From Saccoglossus kowalevskii (Eukaryota > Hemichordata > Enteropneusta > Harrimaniidae): a stretch of DNA of 10,760 bases. The position numbers and the translations under genes are program-made. Shown here in pieces: positions 1 through 8,925 of the stretch. The stretch spans positions 410,802 to 421,561 of the forward strand of contig NW_003124894.1 of the NCBI RefSeq assembly GCF_000003605.2, in the 5' to 3' direction. The notes under the pieces were generated by a model. That model did no database searches, was not told where the DNA came from, and worked only from the letters and a program-made list of their open reading frames with translations. Within the stretch, counting starts at the first letter, position 1, and each line of letters opens with the position of its first letter.

Positions 1-936
1 GGGAAGCAGGGTCCATACCTGGGTAGGCCATCTCTGTTAATTCACGTCTAGCTCCCCCCAATTCTTGCAAACTTTCACCTTTCTTGCGCTGCCTAAACCG
101 CAGTTCTGCCGCATAGGTATCTGCTTGCCCACCGAGACCAAATCTCTTGTCCAATCTTGTGACTAACTCTTGGTATGGTATTTCTCCGCCATCTGTTTCT
201 TGGGTCAGCACTTTCTGGCTAAGCCGGATAAACTCACTGCCAAATACCTGGACTTATGTGCCATATCCCAATCATTTACAAGTACACATTGCTCAAAATA
301 GGCTTTGTAATCTCTCCGAGGCATTTTCCCATAAAATGTGACTGGAATTTCTGTTAGGCTTTGTCACAGGACACATGCCCACCTGTGGGAAAGTCTTCTC
401 TCCTTTCAGTGTTTTTTCTCTGCTCAGCGTTTGTCCAACTAGGCTCTGGATCCTCCTTCACCTCCTCAAATAAATCTGAGGTGGGGTTTGTCACGTCTGC
501 CAGTTGATTGTGCCCGGGGGTACCCAAGCCATAAGTCATCTGCTCTGTCAGCTGGTCTCCCTCTTAATGCTGTTCGATACTGTGGTGTGGCTGTATCCAG
601 CCTCCATGGTATATCTGTTTTCTCTGCTACTTCTGGCTTACTCCGCTTTCCCGATGTAACTCTACTGCCAGTCAACAATTCAGCTTTACTCATTTCTTGG
701 GTCCCATAGCCAGAGGTTGGTGTCACCTGTGGTGGCAGCTCCTCTGCTTTACCCACTGGCTGCACAACCCCCTCTTTTTCAATCTCCACTGGATCTTTCA
801 GCTCCGCAGTATCGTCAGCTGCTACCTGTGCAAACTTTATTTGCTGATCATCTCTTTGCTTTATATCAGCTACTGGTTCAATCTGGATACTCTATACTGG
901 AATCTGCTCTGCCATATCTGTAACAGGAGTCACCAT
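1..936 (-). pseudogene. gag: Degenerate Ty3/gypsy-type retrotransposon gag, 5' part, cut by window edge
   Basis: Read on the minus strand this is the N-terminal part of a retrotransposon Gag (nucleocapsid precursor). The best segment, 1-220, contains LDKRFGLGG and later MAYPGMD, the arrangement seen in the capsid region of Ty3/gypsy Gag. The segment at about 205-360 contains an NDWDMAHKSRYLAVSLSG stretch, matching the usual N-x-W-D...K...LA-x-SL-x-G pattern. A plausible start is the ATG at 934-936 (A at -3, G at +4), about 40 bases past the primer binding site. The frame is broken: a TAG at 892-894 after 14 codons, a frame change near 540, another near 355, and an apparent one-base loss near 206-212. 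Codons fall in frames 0, 2, 0 and 1 in turn, so no intact Gag is made. The amino half (about 360-890) is hydrophilic and not recognisable. Protease, reverse transcriptase and the second LTR, if present, lie left of the window. The element is antisense to the transporter gene. Confidence 0.8.
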
Positions 937-975
937 GATCTGCTTTCTCTGGTTCACCTCCTCTGCACCAGTAGT

Positions 976-993
976 ATCCCACCGCTACCACCA
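976..993 (-). other. Retrotransposon primer binding site, tRNA-Leu type
   Basis: On the minus strand the 18 bases after the LTR end (one T spacer at 994) read TGGTGGTAGCGGTGGGAT. The plus strand therefore reads ATCCCACCGCTACCACCA, which has the form of a tRNA 3' acceptor arm with CCA added. From memory of tRNA sequences it fits animal tRNA-Leu (AAG/UAG type), whose 5' end GGTAGCG pairs with CGCTACC. This site starts minus-strand DNA synthesis, and its position fixes the element's orientation and LTR edge. Confidence 0.75.
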
Positions 994-994
994 A

Positions 995-1631
995 TGTGAC
1001 GTTAAATGCGGGGGAGGTTGTGGGGCTACGCTGGAGCGGGGAGCTTGTCTTTAATGTCGTCTGATAATCTTTGTCACTGGTGGCTTGCTTGTCTTATAAG
1101 TCTCCTCCCTCTCAGCTTGTCCGCTGTCACAGGATGGGGGTCGTTTGGTGAATGTATATCACCACAACTGAGGCTGTGCAGAGAAAGAAATATACCAGTA
1201 ACGATTATAACAAATCAACACAACACAATATATACGGTTTCCTGTACTTTAATAAACAAATAACAGGGATGCTGGTCACTGGAACCAGCAAGGATAGGGG
1301 ATACACAGTAAAGAAATAAAATTAGAGACTTGATCGATGCTGCAGGGAACACTCCACTCTCCAATGGACAGCAAGGTGCAATGTTGCATTCCTTCGTATC
1401 TGGCACACTGTCGAAGCAGCTGCACTACAATTTAAACTTGTGCTCTGTGTCCAGTGAGTATCGGCAACTGCACTGCTATCTGCTACCACTGGTACAACGG
1501 GGGTAGTTCAGGCAGTGAGCTTCAGTGGTTCCTGTTGATTAGCAGGAATTACTGCACAGCACGTCTGCATCTGTACCCCTGTATAGGGTACAACTCACTG
1601 GAGTCAGGAATCAGCATCACACGATGTTACA
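995..1631 (-). repeat. 5' LTR of the Ty3/gypsy-type retroelement (637 bp)
   Basis: On the minus strand the repeat begins TGTAACATC (1631 downward) and ends ACGTCACA (995), giving the canonical TG...CA ends with a six-base imperfect terminal inverted repeat (TGTAAC versus the complement of GTCACA). The primer binding site follows after one base and then the gag remnant, which is the right order for a 5' LTR. A possible TATA-like CTTATAAG lies at 1093-1100, and a minus-strand ATTAAA that could serve as polyadenylation signal at 1248-1253; both are weak. The partner LTR is outside the window, so age and target-site duplication cannot be read. Plus-strand open frames inside the LTR are chance. 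Confidence 0.7.
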
Positions 1632-2682
1632 GGATCAAGTCAGGTCACCTTCCTGGCTAAAGATTTTCACACTTGCCTCAACTTAAATACTCTAGCTAAT
1701 TTATGGCCATGCTAATAATAAAATGTGTCTAAAGAAATGATTGGCTATCTCGAAATAACAGACCAATCAGTGTATCAAGAATGTCCATTTTAGTAGTGGA
1801 ATAGAACACTTTTTATCCAAGCTCTACCAATTTAAAGTAGAAGACTCGGGTCAATGATGTCATATCTATTTTCATTGCCAATAACACTGGGCTCAGCACA
1901 TTCCAAGGTATTTCCCAATTACCATGCCTCTGTATGAGACATATCATTATGCCACAGGGAGAGACAGGATGTATGTATCTCAAATTCTGCTGATAACACA
2001 ATCCTGTGACTGTATCAGCAGTCTTAAAAATAAACATGTGCAATGGGTTGTTGCAAAGTATCCAAACATGTGCGCTTTCATTCACACAGCCAGAGCTGTG
2101 TACTTACAATTTATGTCACAATATGTTATAGGTTGAACAATACAGTAGTGGTTTTAGTCGAGAACTACCATTTAATACCTCTATGTAGATCAGAATTTTT
2201 GAGTAAAGGCTTCCCGTCTTTAATCACTAGCCTTTGAAATGTTCATATCCTTTTCAAACTATATTTATGTGGCGTAGCCTAGGGTGTGTGTACCTGCATT
2301 TCTGTCGAATCACTGGCATACCTGATATTGCAAGTCACGTGTGTGGTGGCATTTTGTACACAAAACATACTGGGTGTTATTGAATGGGGTGCACTGCAAC
2401 TACCCATCAGTTTCTGTTATTGTTTTGCCACAATTTGGCAACAATGAAAATTGAACAGAACTTAGCTTTTTGCGTCATATGGGAGATACTCACAATAATG
2501 TATTCACCCAGTTTCTGGAAAATACACTTTTTACAATTTCATTCTTCACTGCCAGAGTCATATCAACATGGTTACTAGGCATTAACGTCAACATTGCCTG
2601 CAGTCGTTTCATTTCTAATTCTTGTAACACAGTCACAGTACTAAGTTAAAAGTTACAATTGTAATATATGGTTATGTTACAG
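1632..2682. other. No gene seen; probable intron of the transporter gene
   Basis: I searched the plus strand for the missing SLC22 N-terminal exon (first helix, cysteine-rich extracellular loop) and found no candidate. Open frames here are short, AT-rich and unlike any family I know. The most likely state is the 3' part of a long intron whose upstream exon lies left of the window, which would place the antisense retroelement inside that intron. Confidence 0.5.
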
Positions 2683-2786
2683 TTCGATTTAGTGTGTGAT
2701 AGGGACTGGATGAAGCAGCTTTCCAAATCCATCGTGCCGCTTGGAAATCTAGTTGGTGTAATTATATTTGGTCAAATCTCAGACAT
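2683..2786 (+). CDS. Transporter exon a: end of extracellular loop and TM2
   Basis: After acceptor TTACAG this gives 34 codons plus AT, ending at donor GTAAGT. It encodes FDLVCDRDW, the conserved close of the first extracellular loop in SLC22 proteins, then helix 2 and GQISD, the first half of the MFS loop motif. The remaining two bases join the next exon to give Ile. An in-frame ATG at 2674-2676 lies just inside the acceptor but is probably intronic, since the family needs helix 1 upstream. Confidence 0.9.
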
Positions 2787-5700
2787 GTAAGTAATATATT
2801 CATTCATTAGTCTGCTGTACTCTTTGACAGTACTGTCAACACTAAATCCCCAACCCGCCTAACCATGTTGACCATGTCAAGGGGAACTCACTTACGACAA
2901 ACAGAGAACCTGTAACTTATGAAACTATGAAATGGTGTTTACATCACGTGGTAAGGCAGAAAAAGGTTGCCCGTGACGCATATACCTCGGGTTCTCGTCC
3001 CTAGAAACGGATTGCTAGGGTGCCTCAAAAGGGAATGTTACGATCTATAGCGAGGTAGCTGGGTCTAGCCCACAGTTTAGGGGACACAAATCAACTAGCT
3101 ACATTGTCAACTACAGGTTTGTTGGGTAACAGTGAGGAATATTCTAACAATGTAGTAGGAATGTAATGGATGACTGAAGCCAGTAAGTTGGTGTTCCAGA
3201 AACATGATTACTACGCCCCTCACTTTTTCCATTAATATGTTAGAATTATTCAGAACCTTTGAGCTATCAGCCTGTTTACTTACTAGTGTCATTAGCATTA
3301 TAGTTCTGATAAACTTTAGACTGTGCCAACTACAGAGGAGCAGTGACGGGCCAAGGTTTCCCTCTGTGTATAAATTTAGAATCTCAGGAATATATGTCTT
3401 CCATTGAAAAGTTTGTGAGCACAAAGGTCAATCTGGGATGAAGCGGTTAGTGGGGCTTTAGCCATAGCTTGTCTCTCAGTGCTTTAGACTTGTACACTAA
3501 TGCTTAGTTTGGACAAATTCTTAGTTTGGACAAATGATACCCGCAATGTGATGTGGTGTTCATGAAGATAGAGAAAGGTATGGCAAACATGTAGTACATT
3601 GTTGCCTTCAAGGGTAAGGAGGGGTAAACTGGATAAAACTCAATGCCATTATACTCGCCGCTGAAATCAGTGAGTTGGAGTTGGAACTACATGTACTTAA
3701 ACACCAGTGAAAATTCTGCTCGGCCAACATTGAGTGGACAGCATGTACTTTCAAAGCCCTTGACAACTGGTTGTCGTCAGAAAAATGCTTGTGATGCTTT
3801 CCCTTGCTAGTAGATTATTTTCTGATATGGTAGAGATGTCATGGGTAAATTTGTCAATGATGGACTGCGTCAAGTTGGTGATTACAGTGCTGTTCAACAT
3901 AGGCTAATTGACTATTTCAACTAACAGATGACAGTTCCAGGATAAGTAAGGTACCCTTGACGTCAGCGTCAAATTCATGCCAGCTTCATCCAGGAACTGC
4001 TGCTTGGAGGGGGTCTTGCTAGCAAGAGACTCAGACTGTAATAGGTGATTTTCCGTACAATTGTGAGATCTCGCGAGATGCATGAAAGACGCGCGTCGAA
4101 CGTCTGCCGCAAAAATCGAACGATTTGATTTTGAACTAGAATTTCTCTTATTTCGTAGCTTACATTGACCGACCGATCTTTGACAGAGGAATATTGCTTC
4201 CGAATACCCTCACTTAATCGAAATTGTCTATCATCAAATGTATACAGCACATTATTAAGCATGGAAATGCCCCCAAAATATTTTCGCGTTTATCGAATCC
4301 CACGCGATGTTTGACGCCACTACGACGCTATGACCTTTGTTTGTCCTGTTTTTACGTTCGATTTCACACATAACGCGTGATTCTCGCAGTGAACGGAAAA
4401 TGGTCTATTGAAGGAGAGTGTTGTACCCTTTAGCACTTAGACAGTGATTGGTGTATCTGGTCTTCACAGACACCACAAGTCACACCATTGTTATCCTTTG
4501 TCAACACTACCACACCGTACCCTATCCACAAGTCATCATAGGCTTGAATTCTGATATTACAGTGTCACCTATGACGAGTCCCTAACCAAGGAAGAGCAGC
4601 CATGTTTTCAAGCTTCAGGTGTGGAATTCTGGGGGAAAACTTAACTAACTATAAGCCAGAAGTTTGTCCTTGATTGCAAGACTTAATTTCCAAGAATACA
4701 TACAATTTAACATTGTATATGTATACATACAAAATCTTATATAGTGATTACCCGTTTTCTCTATTGCAGATATGGAAGGAAAATAGTATATGATATATGT
4801 TTGTTGTCACCGATAGTGGTGGCCATTGCAGCGGCATTCTCACCAACATATTATTTTTTTGTCGTATGCCAGTTTCTTCTTGGAGCATTTGCACATAGTG
4901 TGTATGTCACTGGAAATGTGATAGGTAAGTTAACACAATCATTAATAATGCATCGTTCTATTATAAAGATTATTCTTACAGATCAAACATCCAGGCCTGT
5001 TGGAAAATAAAGTTAATCAAGTTCATTTCTCGTTTCAGTAATGGAAATGATTGGGTTCAAATACAGAACAATACTCTCTTCTCTTATCCATGTTTCATTC
5101 AGTGTGTTCTACATGTTATTTGGCATTATTGCATATGGCTTGTCTGGAAATTGGCGCAAAATTCAACTGTTTTCAGGTCTCGTCTGGATACTTTTTCTTC
5201 CCTCTATTTGGTAAGTTGATTTCAGACTGCAAAGTCTAGTATTTGATAAGTGGCACGATTTGTAAACGTTATCAATGTATATACTGATAGTGACACCATA
5301 TCTATAATATATATCAAATCATGTTATCAGGGACAGTACCAACATTGAACGAACATTGGCGTTGGGAAAAATACGTTTTCCCCTCCCTCCAAACATTTAG
5401 GAGTGGTAATCTTTGCTAACAGTGGTGTTCAAGTTCACAATATGGCATATAAAGTTGCCGTATTTTACGATTACTGTTGAATAGAAGTGAGATAAGAATG
5501 GGGTGCAATAACAACAAACTATGATTATTTTAGTATTGGGCTATTTTCTTGTCTGCTGGTGCAACTTGTCTGCTGTATGCCAATCACTAGCGTCATGCGC
5601 CAGGAGTTATAAACAGTGAAATGTTCTTCAAAACAAGTCAACAGTTGTATTTTCTGGAGAAATTTACAGAAATTTGGCGTTGTCACGAGTTCTATATCAA

Positions 5701-7673
5701 AACCAAATCCGTACGAGTTAAATGAAATCAATAAAAATTCTGAAATTAAGTCACTATCAAGTAACAAAACTAGTATCAAATTGATTTTAGGTTAGTTACC
5801 GAGTCAGCAATGTGGCTTATACAAAAATCGAAGTATGCTAAAGCGACGAAAGTGCTGAATAAATGGGCTAAAATGAACAAAACAAAAGTACCAGACAATT
5901 TGTTCAAAGATGAAAAGAAGATGGCAGAGAAGATAAAAAAGGGTGAAGAAATTGAGGAAAAGGTAGGGTAGAAACATTCTACAATCAAATATTTTAGTAT
6001 GATTGTTTGTTCAGTGTATATCTCGACTGCATAATTAAGTGATTTGTCTGTTCTATATCAATCATTTTTGCATATGTTGTGTGTTATACCGATCATTTTA
6101 CAACGGTAGAAGTGAAGTTTGCCCCAACAACTCGTGTAAATAATACACTTAAACGCTTTCAATTTTACAGCCCAAAAAATATACAGCTGTTGATATTTTT
6201 AAAACTCCGAATTTGCGGATCAGTGCAGTTTTGATGTCTTTCAACTGGTGAGTAGGCGGCGTGCATTACGTCACTCATATTGTACATGCTGACAATTTAT
6301 GAGTGCATAGAACGATGGTAGTGGTAATGGTATGTTGATTTTGAAAAGTTACTGCACTCGTAATTTTTTCTTTGTTGTAGGTTTTCGTGCAGTTTTGTCT
6401 ATTATGGAATCTCACTGAATACAGACCAGATTGGTGAAAACCCGTATATCACATTTGTAATCGCAGGAGCTGTTGAAATTCCGGGACGTTTTCTTGGTTG
6501 GTGGTTAATGAGAACTGTCGGTCGAAGATGGGCTTTGTGTAGCACGGCCGTTATTGGTGGTCTATGCTTGATAATAAGTGTACCACCAGGTAAAAGAATA
6601 ATTTATGATTTATATCTCACTTGGTCATGTTGATCTGACCATTTGTTATTTTTGCAAATTTCCACTTGACAATGTCTGTATGCTGATTGTAAATACCACA
6701 CTACTGAATTCATATGAAGACCAACAGTCTACATAAACATCAACATATAAATATTAGTTGTTCTATGTGATAAAATGCTGACTAATTACACACTCCGCCT
6801 CACGTGATTCTCTGTAGTATTAATTGACACATAATGTGGCGGTATCAAATACCAAAAGAAACTGTACAAGGACACAGCTTTCCATGTTCAAGAGATTGTC
6901 GATTTCTCTAAGAATTAGTGCTCTGCAAATTTTCTCTTTTTTTGTTTTGTTGTAGAAAATGTTAATGTTTCTGTAACCCTTGCTATGATAGCAAAGATGT
7001 GTATTGCAGGAACGTTCACCATTGTTTACGTGTATGCTCTTGAACTCTATCCAACTACAGTTAGGTAAGAACTCGATAGCTATGATTTTAGAAATAGTAT
7101 TCCATACGTCCGCGAGCTCGACAATATATACAGAGAAATGAATATGAAAATGTAGTATATTAATATTTTTCTATTATTTGCATAAGGAATGCGGGAACGG
7201 GAGTATCGTCGATGTGTGCACGTGTTGGCAGTATTATATCACCTTACGTCTTTCTACTGGCTGATGTGTGGGAGCCAATGCCGTATATTATCATGGGGGC
7301 AACCTCTGTTGTGGCTGGTTTTCTTGCGCTTTTCCTTCCAGAAACACGCAACCACAGACTTCCAGAGACGATTGAGGACGGGAGAACATTCGGAAAGTAA
7401 GTTAGTTCAACGACATACTTTATTTTTAGTTAAATTTTGTGATATGAAATTATTCGATTACGTCATTGATTTATTTTTTCGTTCGATGATCGTTACAGGA
7501 AATCATATAAGGAAGAGAAGCGCGAAACGGCTAAAGGAAGTGTACGATCCGTTAGTGTTCAAGTAGACATTAATGTTGCTGAAGATGTACTAAACACCGT
7601 CGATGGCTTCGATAAAGACATTCATCCAACAGCTAGCGGACTTGTAAATGAAGCTTATAAAGAACAATTATAG
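2683..7673 (+). CDS. SLC22-family organic ion transporter (MFS), 3' nine exons, 5' partial
   Basis: Nine exons (2683-2786, 4770-4924, 5039-5210, 5791-5962, 6171-6247, 6381-6589, 6956-7064, 7187-7396, 7499-7673) total 1383 bases, giving 460 residues and TAG, all with GT-AG introns and one continuous frame. SLC22 proteins are plasma-membrane uniporters or exchangers for organic cations, anions or carnitine, usually about 550 residues with 12 helices. Residues here start at the end of the large extracellular loop (FDLVCDRDW), then TM2, MFS motif GQISDIYGRK (30-39), TM3-TM6, a degenerate family signature ESAMWL (148-153), a Lys/Glu-rich cytoplasmic loop (155-204), TM7 (TPNLR...FNW, 213-227), TM8 (NPY...VEIPGR, 247-263), VGRR (273-276), TM9-TM10, ELYPTTVRNAG (326-336), TM11 with ARVGSIISPY (344-353), TM12, then LPETRNHRLPETIEDG (383-398) and a soluble tail. 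Arg345 sits where organic cation transporters have Asp, which favours an organic anion or carnitine type. The substrate cannot be named. About 110-130 N-terminal residues are missing to the left. Confidence 0.93.
2787..4769 (+). other. Intron 1 of the transporter (1983 bp), non-coding
   Basis: Bounded by GTAAGT and TTGCAG. Most of it is featureless AT-rich sequence. It holds a perfect 16-base palindrome (2824-2839), a 17-base tandem duplication (3503-3536), and a CpG-rich block at about 4010-4400 described separately. Open frames inside are short and unrecognised. Confidence 0.85.
4010..4400. promoter_or_regulatory. CpG-rich block with BANP-type palindrome in intron 1
   Basis: CpG is dense here (about 30 in under 400 bases) while flanking intron is CpG-poor. 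It contains the 12-base perfect palindrome ATCTCGCGAGAT at 4068-4079; TCTCGCGAGA is a known CpG-island promoter element bound by BANP in vertebrates. A second perfect palindrome, TCTTGCTAGCAAGA, is at 4014-4027. This could be an internal promoter or enhancer. The minus strand has an open frame of 95 codons (3975-4262) with no recognisable similarity; I do not call it a gene. Confidence 0.4.
4770..4924 (+). CDS. Transporter exon b: YGRK motif, TM3 and TM4
   Basis: Acceptor TATTGCAG, donor GTAAGT. It completes the SDIYGRK loop between helices 2 and 3, then carries two hydrophobic helices, including FFVVCQFLLGAF, the usual R/Q-F-L-x-G-A pattern of SLC22 helix 4. It ends on one base that joins exon c to give Val. 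Confidence 0.93.
5039..5210 (+). CDS. Transporter exon c: TM4-5 loop, TM5 and TM6
   Basis: Acceptor GTTTCAG, donor GTAAGT. It begins VMEMIGFKYRT, matching the family's T-E-x-x-G-x-K-Y-R loop but with Met-Glu-Met where Thr-Glu is usual. Helix 5 follows, then GNWRKIQLFSG, equivalent to the conserved W-R...Q segment before helix 6. It ends on TG, completed to Trp by the next exon. Confidence 0.93.
5211..5790 (+). other. Intron 3 of the transporter (580 bp)
   Basis: Bounded by GTAAGT and ATTTTAG, AT-rich. I see no repeat, RNA gene or coding segment in it. Open frames on the minus strand at 5525-5988 are shadows of this intron and exon d. Confidence 0.85.
5791..5962 (+). CDS. Transporter exon d: ESAMWL signature and Lys-rich cytoplasmic loop
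   Basis: Acceptor ATTTTAG, donor GTAGGG. It encodes LVTESAMWLIQKSKYAKA, the counterpart of the SLC22 signature E-S-P-R-W-L with Pro-Arg replaced by Ala-Met, then a strongly basic and acidic segment with about 18 lysines in 57 codons. This is the large loop between helices 6 and 7, a common site of phosphorylation and trafficking control in the family. Confidence 0.92.
6171..6247 (+). CDS. Transporter exon e: start of TM7
   Basis: Acceptor TTTTACAG, donor GTGAGT, 25 codons plus TG. It encodes YTAVDIFKTPNLRISAVLMSF, where D-x-F-x-T-P-x-L-R is the conserved entry to helix 7 in SLC22 proteins. Confidence 0.92.
6381..6589 (+). CDS. Transporter exon f: TM7, TM8 and VGRR loop
   Basis: Acceptor TGTTGTAG, donor GTAAAA. 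It contains NWFSCSFVYYGISLN (helix 7), IGENPYITF and AGAVEIPGR (helix 8, the conserved N-P-Y...E-I-P), then VGRRWAL, the second-half MFS loop, and a further hydrophobic helix. Confidence 0.94.
6590..6955 (+). other. Intron 6 of the transporter (366 bp)
   Basis: Bounded by GTAAAA and a T-rich tract ending GTTGTAG. No internal feature seen apart from a CACGTG word near 6802, a possible E-box that also occurs by chance. Confidence 0.85.
6956..7064 (+). CDS. Transporter exon g: TM10 and ELYPT motif
   Basis: Acceptor GTTGTAG behind a T-rich tract, donor GTAAGA. It encodes a helix beginning VTLAMIAKMCIAGTFTIVYV followed by ALELYPTTVR, the highly conserved E-L-Y/F-P-T-x-V-R segment of SLC22 proteins. 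Confidence 0.94.
7187..7396 (+). CDS. Transporter exon h: TM11, TM12 and LPET motif
   Basis: The acceptor is CATAAG, an uncommon A before AG, but it keeps the frame; the donor is GTAAGT. It encodes NAGTGVSSMCARVGSIISPY, helix 12, and LPETRNHRLPETIEDG, the family's C-terminal landmark. The ARVGS segment carries Arg345, as in organic anion and carnitine type members. Confidence 0.94.
7499..7673 (+). CDS. Transporter exon i: cytoplasmic C-terminal tail and stop
   Basis: Acceptor GTTACAG. 57 residues follow the split Lys, then TAG at 7671-7673. The tail is soluble, basic at first (KKSYKEEKRETAKGSVRS) and later acidic, and ends EAYKEQL. It is longer than the short tails of many SLC22 proteins and has no motif I can name with confidence. 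A cytoplasmic C-terminus is expected for this family. Confidence 0.88.
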
Positions 7674-7775
7674 TTGTGTGTTTTTTATAAGTAGGTTGTG
7701 TCATGCATTATTTTCTGAAATAACTCAATGCTTTAGAAGCATTATCTCTAAATAAATTCATTCATGGCCAGGAGA
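7674..7775 (+). other. Probable 3' untranslated region of the transporter
   Basis: It follows the TAG stop and runs to about 20 bases past the AATAAA at 7751-7756. The cleavage site is inferred. If the first signal is skipped, the next strong candidate is the overlapping pair of AATAAA words at 8660-8669. Confidence 0.55.
7751..7756 (+). terminator. Polyadenylation signal AATAAA
   Basis: This is the first canonical AATAAA after the transporter stop codon, 78 bases downstream, a usual spacing for a compact 3' UTR. Confidence 0.6.
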
Positions 7776-8925
7776 AGCTGATTTTACATTCGTCTTTCGA
7801 ATTTCACAATCAAAGCAAAAGATCGGGTGCCCAAAATACCAAACCTGTAATAATTATTGTTTTGGGTGTGACATTGTTTTTTTAACGCCTGAATGTTCAA
7901 AGACATTTAAAATCAGCCTTCAAACAAACGTGACAAAACTAATGAGGAGTGTATGTAATGCTCTTGTAGATGTCTTTAGTAGTTTTATCTCTATTTCAAC
8001 AAGGGTACTATGTGACCATATGTGAACAAAACTATATAAAATGGTCAAACAAAGTAACACAACTGAACAAATATCTAAATAAGCATAATTTAATATTACA
8101 AGATTAAATATATAGTAATGCAATAGCACATGGCGGGCAACAATTACGTAACAGACATAGAATTGTCTCCATAAGTTGATTCCTGAAACTCGCTGCAGGA
8201 TTGGAGCGATATGTTTACCAGCAGTCAAACGACACCAACGTCATTTATAAGTTAACTAAAGAGAGAGAATATGATACAACATTTCTACTTTTTAAATTTT
8301 AATCAAATATATGAATTCAAATATTATATTCAATCATGTAGAGTTTCTGTTTCTTGATTGGTTTGATGTTTGGAATGGGTGTAATTTGTTTTCAAATATC
8401 GCTGTATTTCATTATGTTTCAACAATCCTATTTCATTTTCGACATACCCGGATTGCATTGACATTTTATATGCAGATGATTTGTGGATTATTCCATTCTT
8501 GTTAAATAACAAATATATTTTTGACACAGCATTCAACCAGTAATTGGTCGCCATGTAAGAATAAGAAACACCATTGTTGACATTTTGTGTTTAAAACTCG
8601 CAATTTCAGTAGAATTAATTAATTAAGACAGTATTTACATAGATGCATTTGTTCTACATAATAAATAAAGGCTGAAAACAAGTATCCATCTGTATGCGGA
8701 CGTCACGGTTTCAAATGAGACACTTCACCTACTAAGTGTCTGTTTATTTATACCTCTAGTAATACCATTCGATTCTAGAATACCCTGCAGTCGTCACATG
8801 TCATTGATAGCATTATTTGAAAAATCTTACTTGATCGCTATGTAACTGTAGTGGAAAATTACTTCTTTCCCCCAAAAGCTTCTATCATCATATATTTTTG
8901 TGGTTGGAAAGTTCGTACGACAATC
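7776..8925. other. AT-rich intergenic stretch, no supported gene
   Basis: No exon or RNA gene can be supported. A minus-strand open frame at 7920-8228 is AT-rich and hydrophobic with no recognisable similarity. It holds overlapping AATAAA signals at 8660-8669 and an 8-base perfect hairpin stem at 8718-8741. Confidence 0.6.

Noticed and set aside
147-1263. Plus-strand open frames across the retroelement (147-341, 488-709, 697-999, 1006-1263)
   Set aside because: They are shadows of the minus-strand gag remnant and LTR, with no family similarity.
2674-2682. In-frame ATG directly before the FDLVC exon as a start codon
   Set aside because: It lies within a plausible acceptor (TTACAG), and SLC22 proteins need helix 1 and a long extracellular loop before this point.
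2985-3005. GGGTTCTCGTCCC as a tRNA B-box
   Set aside because: It deviates from GGTTCGANTCC in the middle, and no A-box or acceptor stem can be folded around it.
3975-4262. 95-codon minus-strand open frame, with a GTAAGC donor-like word inside, as a gene
   Set aside because: The peptide is unrecognised, the donor is weak, and CpG-rich sequence tends to lack stops by chance. It is mentioned only as context for the CpG block.
7189-7566. Plus-strand 125-codon frame over exons h and i
   Set aside because: It is in the wrong frame relative to the continuous transporter reading and crosses an intron.
7660-7673. C-terminal KEQL as an ER retrieval signal
   Set aside because: KDEL-type signals work in the lumen, and the SLC22 C-terminus is cytoplasmic.
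7920-8228. Minus-strand frame of 102 codons after a pyrimidine-rich acceptor-like tract (near 8260) as exon 2 of the minus-strand gene
   Set aside because: Joined in phase to 9256-9322 the acceptor at TTTAG gives a stop within four codons. The peptide is AT-driven and hydrophobic.
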